DNA of 26,583 nucleotides from an uncultured Candidatus Saccharibacteria bacterium (GTDB lineage: Bacteria; Patescibacteriota; Saccharimonadia; Saccharimonadales; Saccharimonadaceae): the NCBI GenBank assembly GCA_948511255.1, contig CAOQNC010000001.1, positions 1 through 26,583 on the forward strand, in the 5' to 3' direction. Position 1 is the stretch's first letter. Every line of letters starts with the position of its first letter. The notes beneath the pieces were generated by a model. It saw nothing but the letters and a program-made list of their open reading frames with translations. It did no database searches and had not been told where the DNA came from. A program made the translations under genes and the position numbers. Shown here in pieces: positions 6,942-13,918 of the stretch.

Positions 6942-7769
6942 ATGAAAAAGATACAAGTATTGTGTCAGACATATAGTTCGACAGACAACGGTATAAAAAC
7001 GCGTGTTGCTACGTATATGGTCTCACCATCTACGTCTATGAGGGCACTCGCTGTTAGAGCGCTCTGCGCCGCCCAACAAGCTGACCCAGATTTTAGGTGC
7101 CCGCAAACAGAATCGGAAAACGATTTTTCTATTGAGATTAACCTAAATGGCCACACGAAACAAAGTCAATTGATGGGCATCAAATATAAGCTAAGTCAGG
7201 ATGGGAGTATTTTATTTTTAGACAATTATGAACAATTAACGTCGGATTGGACATATGGCGAGCTAGTCAACCTGAGACGAAGCGAGTACATTGACGGCGA
7301 CATCAACTGTATTGTTTTCCGGCTACCGGAAGGGCTAGGGTCCTTTGGAGGCGATTTACGCAAGCTATTTGATGTATTGACGATAGTTAATTTGATTTTT
7401 AGTAATCTCGGCTACGGCTTTACTTGTGAAGAAATTAAAACACAGTCGGAGCCTAATGTAGTGCAGAACTGGCTTCAGAGCAATCTGTATCGACTGTCGC
7501 AAATTCGAGGGTTTCTTGACGAAAAAGCTACCTGGAACACGCAAGAAGTCATGACTCGCCTCAGACTAAATGAAGAAGAAACCATCCAGTTAATGACTGA
7601 ACTTGGATACTGTCTCGAAAGGAATAGTTGGAAATTAGCCACGACACAAGAAGCGGCAGAAAAAAGAAAGGTATGGTTGCAACACGAACAAGAGGAGGAA
7701 ACTAGATTAACAAAAGAGGTTGAGGCGAGCATCTACGGGACGCTTAAAGGAACGGACCAACTTATCTGA
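6942..7769 (+). CDS. Unrecognised 275-aa protein with a possible C-terminal helix-turn-helix
   Basis: I do not recognise a family. The N-terminal half is mixed alpha/beta without membrane helices or a signal peptide. The middle (YGELVNLRRSEYIDGDINC and following) has no motif I can name. Residues about 185-240 contain two short helices (TWNTQEVMTRLRLNEEETIQ) that resemble a winged-helix region, followed by a strongly charged Glu/Lys/Arg-rich helix. Translation may be coupled to a five-codon ORF (6928-6945) whose TGA overlaps the ATG at 6942; otherwise only a weak ribosome site is seen. It starts 25 nt after the PspC stop in the same direction, so readthrough is possible. Base composition is more AT-rich than upstream genes. 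Confidence 0.7.
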   Translation: MKKIQVLCQTYSSTDNGIKTRVATYMVSPSTSMRALAVRALCAAQQADPDFRCPQTESENDFSIEINLNGHTKQSQLMGIKYKLSQDGSILFLDNYEQLTSDWTYGELVNLRRSEYIDGDINCIVFRLPEGLGSFGGDLRKLFDVLTIVNLIFSNLGYGFTCEEIKTQSEPNVVQNWLQSNLYRLSQIRGFLDEKATWNTQEVMTRLRLNEEETIQLMTELGYCLERNSWKLATTQEAAEKRKVWLQHEQEEETRLTKEVEASIYGTLKGTDQLI

Positions 7770-7822
7770 GCGATACATATCATCGACTTCATCCCACTTA
7801 GCCGCTATCGCTTAGTCTAACC

Positions 7823-8482
7823 TTACAACCCATAATCCATTACCCGTAGCATCATTAACTTTTTCCGATAAACTTCCGCCTTCGCCGCTGAGAAATTATC
7901 ACACTCACCCCAGCACCAGATCATCGCCTGTACTGACCAGACATATAATACATACGCTTTTTGATTTAGCTCAGCTCCCGGCGCGCAAACATGTTTTACT
8001 AGCCGCGTCAGAAGAAACATATTTTGATTTTGAAAAGTTGCAGAAAAATACTGTTGATGTTTTGAAATAAAACTAAAAAGCCGCACAAACGCCAGCTCCC
8101 GCCTCAAGTTTTGCGGTAATGATCTCACAAATTCTTCTTCCAGTCGTAATTCATACCAAATCAACGCCTCGTCGCAGCTTTTGTAATGTGTATAAAAAGT
8201 CGATCTTGCCATTTTCGCTTCCCGACAGAGTTCTGAGGCCTTCAGCCCAATTCGCCGTTTCGCTAAGGCTCGCTCTAGTTCGTGCTGAATCAGCTTTTCC
8301 TGTCTCAAAAACCGCTCATCATCTCTGTTGGCTGCTCGACGCCCCGCCTCAGCAACGCCACTTGCGCGCCTCCTATCCCTCTTGCCAAACCGGCCATCCG
8401 CCGCGTTAGCCCCCGGCGAACTTGCAAAATTAAAACTATTGTCTAAATCCGCGCTTTGAGATTGTGCGCCCGAATGGCTCAT
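7823..8482 (-). CDS. TetR/AcrR-like transcriptional regulator
   Basis: A 219-aa protein with a TetR-type DNA-binding domain: RIGLKASELCREAKMARSTF leads into YTHYKSCDEALIWYE, matching the HTH and helix 4 layout of TetR regulators. The C-terminal all-helical part would be the ligand-binding domain. The first roughly 55 residues are low-complexity and rich in Arg, Ala, Ser and Asp, longer than usual; the true start could lie further in. I chose the ATG at 8482 because GAAAGGG lies just upstream of it. It is divergent from the SRA-like gene. An imperfect inverted repeat in the shared spacer could be its operator, so it may repress itself and its neighbour. Confidence 0.75.
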   Translation of the reverse strand: MSHSGAQSQSADLDNSFNFASSPGANAADGRFGKRDRRRASGVAEAGRRAANRDDERFLRQEKLIQHELERALAKRRIGLKASELCREAKMARSTFYTHYKSCDEALIWYELRLEEEFVRSLPQNLRRELAFVRLFSFISKHQQYFSATFQNQNMFLLTRLVKHVCAPGAELNQKAYVLYVWSVQAMIWCWGECDNFSAAKAEVYRKKLMMLRVMDYGL

Positions 8483-8550
8483 TGCGGCCCTTTCCCGCAA
8501 CCTCAAACTGCTTCCATCAAGAACAACCTACCAATTGCGTAACTAAAAGT

Positions 8551-8580
8551 GATATATTCAAGTATTATAACAAATATACC
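8551..8580. promoter_or_regulatory. Candidate TetR operator overlapping the tetR -10 box
   Basis: Half-sites GATATATT (8551-8558) and AATATACC (8573-8580) form an inverted repeat matching 7 of 8, separated by 14 nt. A minus-strand TATAAT (8564-8569) for the regulator lies between them. The region is AT-rich, so a chance match is possible. Confidence 0.35.
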
Positions 8581-8615
8581 GATAAAATCAACAAGTTTAA
8601 ACCAGAAAAATATAG

Positions 8616-8621
8616 TATAAT
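8616..8621 (+). promoter_or_regulatory. -10 box of the SRA-like gene
   Basis: TATAAT is followed by an AAGGAG ribosome site at 8628-8633, giving a leader of about 10-12 nt. The -35 region is weak. Confidence 0.6.
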
Positions 8622-8637
8622 ATCACAAAGGAGCAAA

Positions 8638-9048
8638 ATGAATATTTCCGATTTTCATCCTGGCGAGGATTATACTAACCAAGAAATTGTCGAAGCCTTC
8701 AAGTGTGGCAACATGGGTGGTATGCGCAAGTCTAAGCAAACTAACACTCTGGTTATTTTTGTCAAGCATGGACAATGTTACCACGCCGGCGAATGGCAAG
8801 GCGACATCCTGAACTATACTGGTATGGGCAAGACCGGCGACCAGCACATTGATTATTCGCAAAACAAAACTCTCGCCGAGTCAAATACGAACGGCATCAA
8901 ACTCCATCTTTTCGAATCGCGCACGCCCGGCGCCTACAACTACAGCGGGGAAGTAGAACTCGCCGCCGACCCCTTCACTGCCACCGAACCCGACGCCAAC
9001 GGCCATGACCGCACGGTCATCAAGTTCCCGCTACGGCTGAAGAAATAA
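8638..9048 (+). CDS. Stand-alone SRA-like (ScoMcrA type) modified-DNA-binding protein
   Basis: A 136-aa protein matching the SRA-like domain found at the N-terminus of ScoMcrA-type HNH endonucleases. Characteristic blocks are YTNQEIVEAFKCGNMGGMRK, TNTLVIFVKH, ILNYTGMGKTGDQ, NKTLAES, GIKLHLFESRTPG and Y.GEVEL. In ScoMcrA the SRA-like domain recognises modified DNA, and an HNH domain cuts it. Here the HNH half is missing and no HNH gene follows, so this is a reader without its cutter, or an adaptor. The start is set by AAGGAGC four nt before the ATG; the longer upstream frame runs through the promoter. It is divergent from the TetR regulator. Confidence 0.75.
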   Translation: MNISDFHPGEDYTNQEIVEAFKCGNMGGMRKSKQTNTLVIFVKHGQCYHAGEWQGDILNYTGMGKTGDQHIDYSQNKTLAESNTNGIKLHLFESRTPGAYNYSGEVELAADPFTATEPDANGHDRTVIKFPLRLKK

Positions 9049-9103
9049 CGACGACTCACTCATAGCGATTCCTGGAAATCGTAAAAATAAGTTGACAGAT
9101 TTC

Positions 9104-9119
9104 CAACCAAAGTTGGTTG
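9104..9119. promoter_or_regulatory. 16-bp palindromic operator candidate for the XRE regulator
   Basis: CAACCAAAGTTGGTTG is a palindrome with 7 of 8 base pairs matching; only the central A-G fails. It overlaps the -35 element of the XRE promoter, the expected place for an autorepressor site. Confidence 0.55.
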
Positions 9120-9146
9120 AGGTAATATTTATGGGGTTGGTATAAT
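9117..9146 (+). promoter_or_regulatory. Promoter of the XRE regulator gene
   Basis: TTGAGG (9117-9122), an 18-nt spacer and extended -10 TGG-TATAAT (9138-9146). The leader is about 25 nt with AAAAAGGAG as ribosome site. Confidence 0.75.
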
Positions 9147-9176
9147 CTACTCATAATTTATAAAAAGGAGAAGATT

Positions 9177-9551
9177 ATGGATTTTAGCGAAAAACTAATT
9201 AGTCTAAGAAAGTCAAAAGGGCTTTCGCAAGAAGATTTAGGTAATGAATTAAATGTATCTCGGCAAACCATATCTAAGTGGGAGTCCCGCCAAGCCTACC
9301 CCGATTTCCAAAAGTTGGTGATGTTGAGCGATTATTTTGGCATCACGCTAGACGAATTAGTGAAAAATATTGATCTGGAAGAAATTAGAAATAATAATCT
9401 TGATGGAGAAAAGTTAAACTCTGTCTATAAAAATGTAAACAATGCGAAAAAGATGGTTAAGTGGTATTTAATCATTGGTGGAGTAGCAGCAGGAATAGTT
9501 TTGCTGCTAATTGCGTTCTTCGTGTTTTGTACGATTTTCGTGTGGGAATAG
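9177..9551 (+). CDS. XRE-family HTH regulator with C-terminal membrane helix
   Basis: A 124-aa protein. Residues 5-60 are a classic Cro/CI helix-turn-helix: KLISLRKSKGLSQEDLGNEL, then VSRQTISKWESRQAYPDF and a DYFGITLDELV end. After a polar linker, residues 96-121 form one strongly hydrophobic helix, so the regulator is tethered to the membrane. Such HTH-TM proteins are common in Firmicutes, where the membrane part is thought to sense envelope state or a partner. The gene has a strong AAGGAG ribosome site and its own promoter with an overlapping palindrome. The next gene, convergent, ends 2 nt beyond its stop. Confidence 0.88.
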   Translation: MDFSEKLISLRKSKGLSQEDLGNELNVSRQTISKWESRQAYPDFQKLVMLSDYFGITLDELVKNIDLEEIRNNNLDGEKLNSVYKNVNNAKKMVKWYLIIGGVAAGIVLLLIAFFVFCTIFVWE

Positions 9552-9552
9552 A

Positions 9553-9945
9553 CTACCGTATTTTTCTCATCCGCTCCTCGTGCTGCCGCCAAACCATCTT
9601 CCAAAACTTCTCATGAGCCGCCTCTCGCTCTTCACCTTCAAGCGTCCTGCTTCCACGTTCTGTCACCGCATAATACAAATAATCGCTGCTATCTCGGTCC
9701 ATCCGGCTCGACTGCTCGGCATACAAGACCAGCCCCTGGGTCATCTCCTCCAGAAAATAATCAAAGCCGCCAAACATCCCTGGGATCACGATGTGTTGCC
9801 TATTCTCCCAGCCCAGCAAATCTCGTGTCACCTCCGAAAACTCAAAATCTGAATTTTCCTCTAAATACTTGTCAAATTCGCAGAACCTAGACCTTTCAAT
9901 AATCAACTCGCGAAAGTTCTGTTCAATTTTCTGTAACTCATCCAT
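9553..9945 (-). CDS. Unrecognised 130-aa protein, partner of the PD-(D/E)XK-like gene
   Basis: Family not recognised. It begins MDELQKIEQNFRELIIERSR and is rich in charged residues, with a central segment GGFDYFLEEMTQGLVLYA followed by an acidic/basic C-terminal helix ending HEERMRKIR. No membrane helix or signal peptide is seen. Its ATG lies 2 nt after the TAA of the upstream PD-(D/E)XK-like gene, with AGAGG as ribosome site, so the two form an operon and probably act together. A role as inhibitor or regulator of the upstream protein would fit size and order, but this is speculation. Confidence 0.65.
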   Translation of the reverse strand: MDELQKIEQNFRELIIERSRFCEFDKYLEENSDFEFSEVTRDLLGWENRQHIVIPGMFGGFDYFLEEMTQGLVLYAEQSSRMDRDSSDYLYYAVTERGSRTLEGEEREAAHEKFWKMVWRQHEERMRKIR

Positions 9946-9947
9946 GT

Positions 9948-10469
9948 TTAGCCTCTCAGCTTATCCCAGCGATTCTCAAAATCGCCCATCATATCACCTT
10001 TCACCCTCCGGCAAAAGTCATCAACTTCTTCAAAAACGCGAAAGTATAAATACTTACAGTTGCCATGCTCCGCTTGAAAATCCAGCTGCCTCACAACTTC
10101 TTTGGGCGAAGCAACAAAGAACCTGTCGTATGTGCGATTTCTATCAAAAGGCTTATTTTCTAATGCTTCCGGAGTTTGCGGACAAAGATAAAACACGAAA
10201 TAAATCTCCTGATCAAGAATTATCTGCCGATAATTCGTCCGATACTTCTCCGAGGTCGAAACATGGAACGCATAGTGCGGCAGGGATTTCTTATTCTTTT
10301 GATAAAAGGTATCCGGCCCTTCAGTTTTTACTTGTACTTTGGTCATTTTGGAGAACTCCGAGTTCATACACAAGATGTCAATATCTTTAGAGTTACCATC
10401 TGTCCTTGCTGCATTAAATCCATTCAAAATAAGCGCCGACAAAACGACAGGTTCTCGATGATCACTCAA
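9948..10469 (-). CDS. PD-(D/E)XK-like nuclease-fold protein
   Basis: About 173 aa. The N-terminal part shows the arrangement of many PD-(D/E)XK endonuclease-like proteins: a helix with a Glu (Glu6 in HREPVVLSALILNGFNAAR), then SKDIDIL (Asp31) and a strand KVQVKT (Gln46-x-Lys48). The rest is alpha/beta with YRQIILDQEIYFVFYL and a C-terminal FCRRVKGDMMGDFE. The Q-x-K variant is common in the superfamily. The start is uncertain: the frame stays open to 10562, but that would overlap the divergent ATPase gene, so I propose the TTG at 10467-10469. There is no Shine-Dalgarno. Its -10 box would overlap that of the divergent operon. Confidence 0.6.
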   Translation of the reverse strand: MSDHREPVVLSALILNGFNAARTDGNSKDIDILCMNSEFSKMTKVQVKTEGPDTFYQKNKKSLPHYAFHVSTSEKYRTNYRQIILDQEIYFVFYLCPQTPEALENKPFDRNRTYDRFFVASPKEVVRQLDFQAEHGNCKYLYFRVFEEVDDFCRRVKGDMMGDFENRWDKLRG

Positions 10470-10473
10470 GGTG

Positions 10474-10486
10474 ATATAATTTATAT
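10474..10486. promoter_or_regulatory. Overlapping divergent -10 boxes (bidirectional promoter)
   Basis: ATATAA-T-TTATAT is a perfect 6-bp-arm inverted repeat. It contains plus-strand TATAAT (10475-10480, extended by TGA at 10472-10474) and minus-strand TATAAA (10480-10485). The plus -10 ends 8 nt before the ATPase ATG at 10489. Confidence 0.55.
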
Positions 10487-10488
10487 AA

Positions 10489-11541
10489 ATGAAAAATCGC
10501 GTAAACATTGATTTGAATATTGCGACCGCTAAGTATAGAAAAAGAATACGACGCAAACGCAAGCAGCGGCAAGGCTGTGAATTCTATGTGCCTAGTATGC
10601 TTACTAATGAACAATTCAAGAGGTCTCAAAGAGAAAGAGTACCAATTCACGCTCCTCGCACTTTTTCTATATCAAAAAATCATGACGAGACAATAGAGGT
10701 TCTCAATAAAATGTTGAATTTAATAAGCTCAGACAGGTTTGTCATGTTTGATTTATCTAGAGCTACTATGGTCGACTTAGAAACAATATGCCTTTTAAGC
10801 GCACTCATGATGCTACCAAGTAACAAGCTGATATATCTGACCGTCAAAATCCCCAAAAAAACCTTTAATTCTGTCGGGAGTATGTTTCATGCCGCACAGT
10901 TTAAAGAAATGATTATGAGGCGTAAGGAACATAATTTTACCCATGGCTCATTTTTGTCGATGGCCGATACTAAACTTAATAGAAAGCCGATTCAGCAAGA
11001 GCTAGATAGGACGTTAGATTTTTTTGGTCAGAACAACTTTAAAAAACTTAAGAACCTGAGCTCTATTTTGGTAGAGATAGTAGACAATACTGCGAACCAC
11101 GCTAATCCACAAAGGAGAAACTCGACGCCATGGATTTTGAATACGATGGAATTGATCAATAAAGATGGTAAGAAAAGCAAACTTTACTGCGTAGTAGATT
11201 TAGGTGTTGGAATTTATAATAGTCTGATTGACAAAACCACACAATATGCAGCTTCACAGAAACTTGGAATAAAAAAATGGATGTCAGACATCAAAAATTG
11301 CACACAAAATGCCTTTTTCTCTAGTAATATACCATTAGGAATAGAGAGCACGACCGGTGATAGCGGTAGAGGTAAGGGCATAAAATATATTTACGATCAA
11401 GTTACTAGTAACAAAATATACACTCGTTTTGAGATAATTACAAATAAAGTAATTTTAAATCTCCTCGACCTACGCACTATTAAGCAAGATGAAAAAGAAG
11501 ATTTTAGTGGTACAATATACATATGGGAAGTTGCAATATAA
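10489..11541 (+). CDS. STAS-like/GHKL ATPase fusion protein
   Basis: A 350-aa soluble protein in three parts. Residues 10-30 are a very basic stretch (KYRKRIRRKRKQRQ) that could bind nucleic acid or lipid. Residues about 60-130 resemble a STAS domain (FVMFDLSRATMVDLETICLL). Residues about 185-335 are a GHKL ATPase: N-box EIVDNTANHA (Glu196, Asn200), G1 box VVDLGVGI (Asp237-x-Gly-x-Gly) and G2 box GDSGRGKGI (290-298). No phospho-acceptor His domain or sensor is visible, so it resembles an anti-sigma/anti-anti-sigma switch in one chain more than a histidine kinase. The ATG lies 8 nt after a -10 box with no Shine-Dalgarno. It overlaps the DUF4325 gene by 19 nt. Confidence 0.75.
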   Translation: MKNRVNIDLNIATAKYRKRIRRKRKQRQGCEFYVPSMLTNEQFKRSQRERVPIHAPRTFSISKNHDETIEVLNKMLNLISSDRFVMFDLSRATMVDLETICLLSALMMLPSNKLIYLTVKIPKKTFNSVGSMFHAAQFKEMIMRRKEHNFTHGSFLSMADTKLNRKPIQQELDRTLDFFGQNNFKKLKNLSSILVEIVDNTANHANPQRRNSTPWILNTMELINKDGKKSKLYCVVDLGVGIYNSLIDKTTQYAASQKLGIKKWMSDIKNCTQNAFFSSNIPLGIESTTGDSGRGKGIKYIYDQVTSNKIYTRFEIITNKVILNLLDLRTIKQDEKEDFSGTIYIWEVAI

Positions 11542-11861
11542 CGATTAAAGTAAAAGATTTTACATTGCTACCTGGCGCTAGAACAAAAAAAGATGGCGAC
11601 GGATCTGCGGAAGAGTTTTTTGAAAAATATATCCAGGCAAAAGCCACTAAGAATGATTTAATTACGATTGATTTTGATGGTACGTGGGGATATGCCTCCT
11701 CATTTATGTCGCAACTAGCAAAGTATTTAGTGTCTTTTTTTGGGTCATGTAAAAAAGCCAGGAATCATATAGAAGTAATCAGTAAGGATGAGCCTGGGCT
11801 CCGACAAAGATTTTTCGATTATATGATGGAGCTATGCAATGAAGAAGAAGCAGAAGATTAG
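11523..11861 (+). CDS. DUF4325 (STAS-like) protein
   Basis: A 112-aa protein matching the DUF4325 STAS-like family: NITIKVKDFTLLPGARTKKDG, then SAEEFFEKYI, the strand-loop LITIDFDGTWGYASSFMSQL (46-65) and a KDEPGLRQRFFDYM end. DUF4325 is recurrently encoded with GHKL ATPases; by analogy to SpoIIAA/SpoIIAB it may be the partner whose binding the ATPase controls. The start ATG lies inside the end of the ATPase gene (19-nt overlap) and the end overlaps the membrane gene by 23 nt, so all three should be made in fixed proportion. Function in this organism is unknown. Confidence 0.8.
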   Translation: MGSCNITIKVKDFTLLPGARTKKDGDGSAEEFFEKYIQAKATKNDLITIDFDGTWGYASSFMSQLAKYLVSFFGSCKKARNHIEVISKDEPGLRQRFFDYMMELCNEEEAED

Positions 11862-12420
11862 TTTTCCGCCTTCTGTTGTGATAGTTATTGCATTATGCTC
11901 CCTGCTCCTTGGAGTGGTGATTACAATATTCATTAAACTGCCACCCGAAGTTCAGACCACGGTTAGCGCAGGTGACGCAATCTCTGCAGTTGGAATAGTA
12001 GTTACTGTAGTTATTATACCGCTAATCATTGAGCGGCATATGACTAATTTTAGGAGCCAGCAGTCTGTTTTTCTGAGCGATCTCCAGAGTTTAGGAGATA
12101 TGCTTACCCAAATATGGCAAGGCTATAGGGAGATATATTTTAAAAACAGAACAGTAAAGAAAAATGATAGAAAGCTCGTATTGTCATCATTGCGCACTGC
12201 ACAGAATCAGCTGGACGTGATGAGAGAAGAGCCTGGATCTTTGAATATTAACAGCGATATGCAAAAAATCGAGAAAGATTATTCTAAGCTAAAGGATGCT
12301 ATGACCGAAAACTTCCTAGAAAATAAGAAGATTAAAGAGACCGATTTTGTCGCCGCGCAACAAAGCTATCATAATATTCAATCTACAATCTCAAAGCTCA
12401 AATATTCCTTATATACATAG
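11839..12420 (+). CDS. Two-TM protein with helical cytoplasmic domain, putative effector
   Basis: A 193-aa protein with a basic start (MKKKQKISF), two membrane helices (about residues 11-33 and 44-66) and a long charged helical region (about 67-193) likely to form a coiled coil or helical bundle. I recognise no named family. Its gene overlaps the DUF4325 gene by 23 nt and is the last of the three-gene operon. Topology predicts a short extracytoplasmic loop and a large cytoplasmic C-terminus, where the ATPase and STAS proteins could bind it. Either a membrane-acting effector or a membrane sensor feeding the switch would fit. No terminator is obvious after it. Confidence 0.7.
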   Translation: MKKKQKISFPPSVVIVIALCSLLLGVVITIFIKLPPEVQTTVSAGDAISAVGIVVTVVIIPLIIERHMTNFRSQQSVFLSDLQSLGDMLTQIWQGYREIYFKNRTVKKNDRKLVLSSLRTAQNQLDVMREEPGSLNINSDMQKIEKDYSKLKDAMTENFLENKKIKETDFVAAQQSYHNIQSTISKLKYSLYT

Positions 12421-12605
12421 TGAAGCTATGTTCCAATCTAATCTGCACCAATCAAATTGGCTTGCTAAGTGATTCGCACTCGCTTCCGGCTCGTCTGTAG
12501 TTACGTCTTAGTTACCTCTCCACCGCATGAGCATAAAGTGATTCCATATAAATACTTAAGCTTAGCATCTCTGCAATCTGTTGCCTAGCCAGCAGTCATC
12601 AAAGA
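12421..12605. other. Intergenic stretch without detectable genes
   Basis: No ORF of credible quality, tRNA fold or terminator is seen. The only feature is an extended -10 box just beyond its end, for the next small gene. Confidence 0.5.
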
Positions 12606-12614
12606 TGCTATAAT
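12606..12614 (+). promoter_or_regulatory. Extended -10 promoter of the 55-aa membrane gene
   Basis: TGC-TATAAT at 12606-12614, followed by a leader of about 25 nt containing GAGGAG before the ATG at 12647. Confidence 0.65.
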
Positions 12615-12646
12615 AAAATACAAGATATGGTTTGCAGAGGAGTAGT

Positions 12647-12814
12647 ATGGGGAAGTATTTGAAGATGTTAGGATATTTGATTTTGCTGTTTTTGGTGATA
12701 TCGAATTACATAAATATTAATCTCCCGGATGCTGTTATAGTATCATTAGGAGTTTTAAGTGCTATTTTTATGTGCGCCGGAATCTATATAAGTGATACAG
12801 AAAAACGAAAATAA
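12647..12814 (+). CDS. 55-aa two-TM membrane protein
   Basis: A 55-aa protein, MGKYLKMLGYLILLFLVISN through to a charged tail SDTEKRK, with two hydrophobic helices (about 5-20 and 26-46) and little else. The start is set by GAGGAG 5 nt upstream of the ATG; the longer frame from 12632 has no ribosome site. No family is recognised. Small hydrophobic proteins of this kind in accessory islands include toxins and immunity proteins, but nothing here decides that. It has its own promoter and is convergent with the DUF4238 gene; the 124 nt between them show nothing definite. Confidence 0.5.
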   Translation: MGKYLKMLGYLILLFLVISNYININLPDAVIVSLGVLSAIFMCAGIYISDTEKRK

Positions 12815-12938
12815 AAATTGTTATAATTAATCACCTATCACCAAAAACACCCGCACGAAACGGATGTTAAAACTTTTACATCAATATCTGGTCGGGCTTT
12901 GTAAAGCAGGGGTTAACAAAATTTCTAGAGGGAGATAC

Positions 12939-13883
12939 CTAATTTACTTCTTCGTTTAGAGTATCTAAAACCCAGCGCAAACTTAATGGTAAATATACTT
13001 CACGATTAGCGTTTTGATATATGGCTTTATTTATTGTAAAAATAAAATCTAGGTCTTTTTCGGATAGAAAAAAGCGTTTACCGTCAACTGAGCTTGAATA
13101 ATCACTATATACTTCTGGAAATACCTGAACCGCCACCTGCGGAGATAAAGGTAGGATAAAAGTAGTTTCTCTGCGCCCAAGTCCATTATTATCGCGATTA
13201 AAAGATTTGCTTTGCATATTATACGTAATAATCGGATTATCGCAAGTTATAAAAGGCATATTTTCATAATAAGGATTGTAATAGACAGCCCAAGCTTTGT
13301 TGGCAAGGATTGAGGCAAATCTGTCGAAACGCTCCATATCGTTAATTATTGTCAGCACGAATTCTTTAGGCATTAAAGGGTTCGGTTGCCAGGTTTTCAT
13401 TGCATTAGCATTTCTAGGTTGATCTGCTTTTATGAAGTCTTGAGTTAGCTTTCGTTTAAATCTCAGAAGTTCGTGCTCGGCTTTAGCGGTATGTTTATTT
13501 ATAAAGTTTGGCACCCTTAACCATTGAGATACTATAATTTTACCTAGAATTAACTTTTCGTCTACATCCATTATTTTATCTTTTGCCGACAATATCGTTT
13601 TGGCAATTAAATTATTAACTCCATACGAATACAGAGGTTCAACCGTTTGAGCATAGAATGTTTCCCAAATCGTCTTTTCGTCATCCGTCTCGCCGTCAAT
13701 GGTATAAAAGTTTTTTATGAAACCGACATTTTTAACGACATCTACGCGATTCTTTATGCGTTTACGTTTGCCTAAAACTATTATTTGATACTCCGATTTG
13801 TGGTTTTTTGTACCAAAATTATTTAAGTATACTTGAGGCACAATATGCTGGTTAACGGTAGGTTTATCTTTTTTCTTCGGCAT
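12939..13883 (-). CDS. DUF4238 domain protein
   Basis: A 314-aa soluble protein of the DUF4238 family. The hallmark N-terminus reads NQHIVPQVYLNNFGTKN, matching the family's QHYvPqfyLk.F signature. Further blocks are NFYTIDGETDDEKTIWE, KIIVSQWLRVPNF and the late PFITCDNPIITYN with LPLSPQVAVQVF. The biochemical role is not established; such genes are frequent in variable and defence-rich regions. The start codon follows a minus-strand extended -10 box by 8 nt without a Shine-Dalgarno. It is AT-rich compared with the window's core genes. It ends convergently toward the 55-aa gene. Confidence 0.85.
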   Translation of the reverse strand: MPKKKDKPTVNQHIVPQVYLNNFGTKNHKSEYQIIVLGKRKRIKNRVDVVKNVGFIKNFYTIDGETDDEKTIWETFYAQTVEPLYSYGVNNLIAKTILSAKDKIMDVDEKLILGKIIVSQWLRVPNFINKHTAKAEHELLRFKRKLTQDFIKADQPRNANAMKTWQPNPLMPKEFVLTIINDMERFDRFASILANKAWAVYYNPYYENMPFITCDNPIITYNMQSKSFNRDNNGLGRRETTFILPLSPQVAVQVFPEVYSDYSSSVDGKRFFLSEKDLDFIFTINKAIYQNANREVYLPLSLRWVLDTLNEEVN

Positions 13884-13891
13884 TCATAATA

Positions 13892-13897
13892 ATTATA
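13892..13897 (-). promoter_or_regulatory. -10 box of the DUF4238 gene
   Basis: Minus-strand TATAAT, extended by TGT, ends 8 nt before the ATG at 13883. A leaderless or near-leaderless mRNA is expected. Confidence 0.6.
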
Positions 13898-13918
13898 ACA
13901 AAAATACCAACTCATTAG

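Noticed and set aside
6928..6945. Five-codon ORF overlapping the start of the 275-aa gene
   Set aside because: It has a plausible ribosome site and an ATGA overlap, but at five codons it cannot be told from chance; mentioned only as possible coupling.
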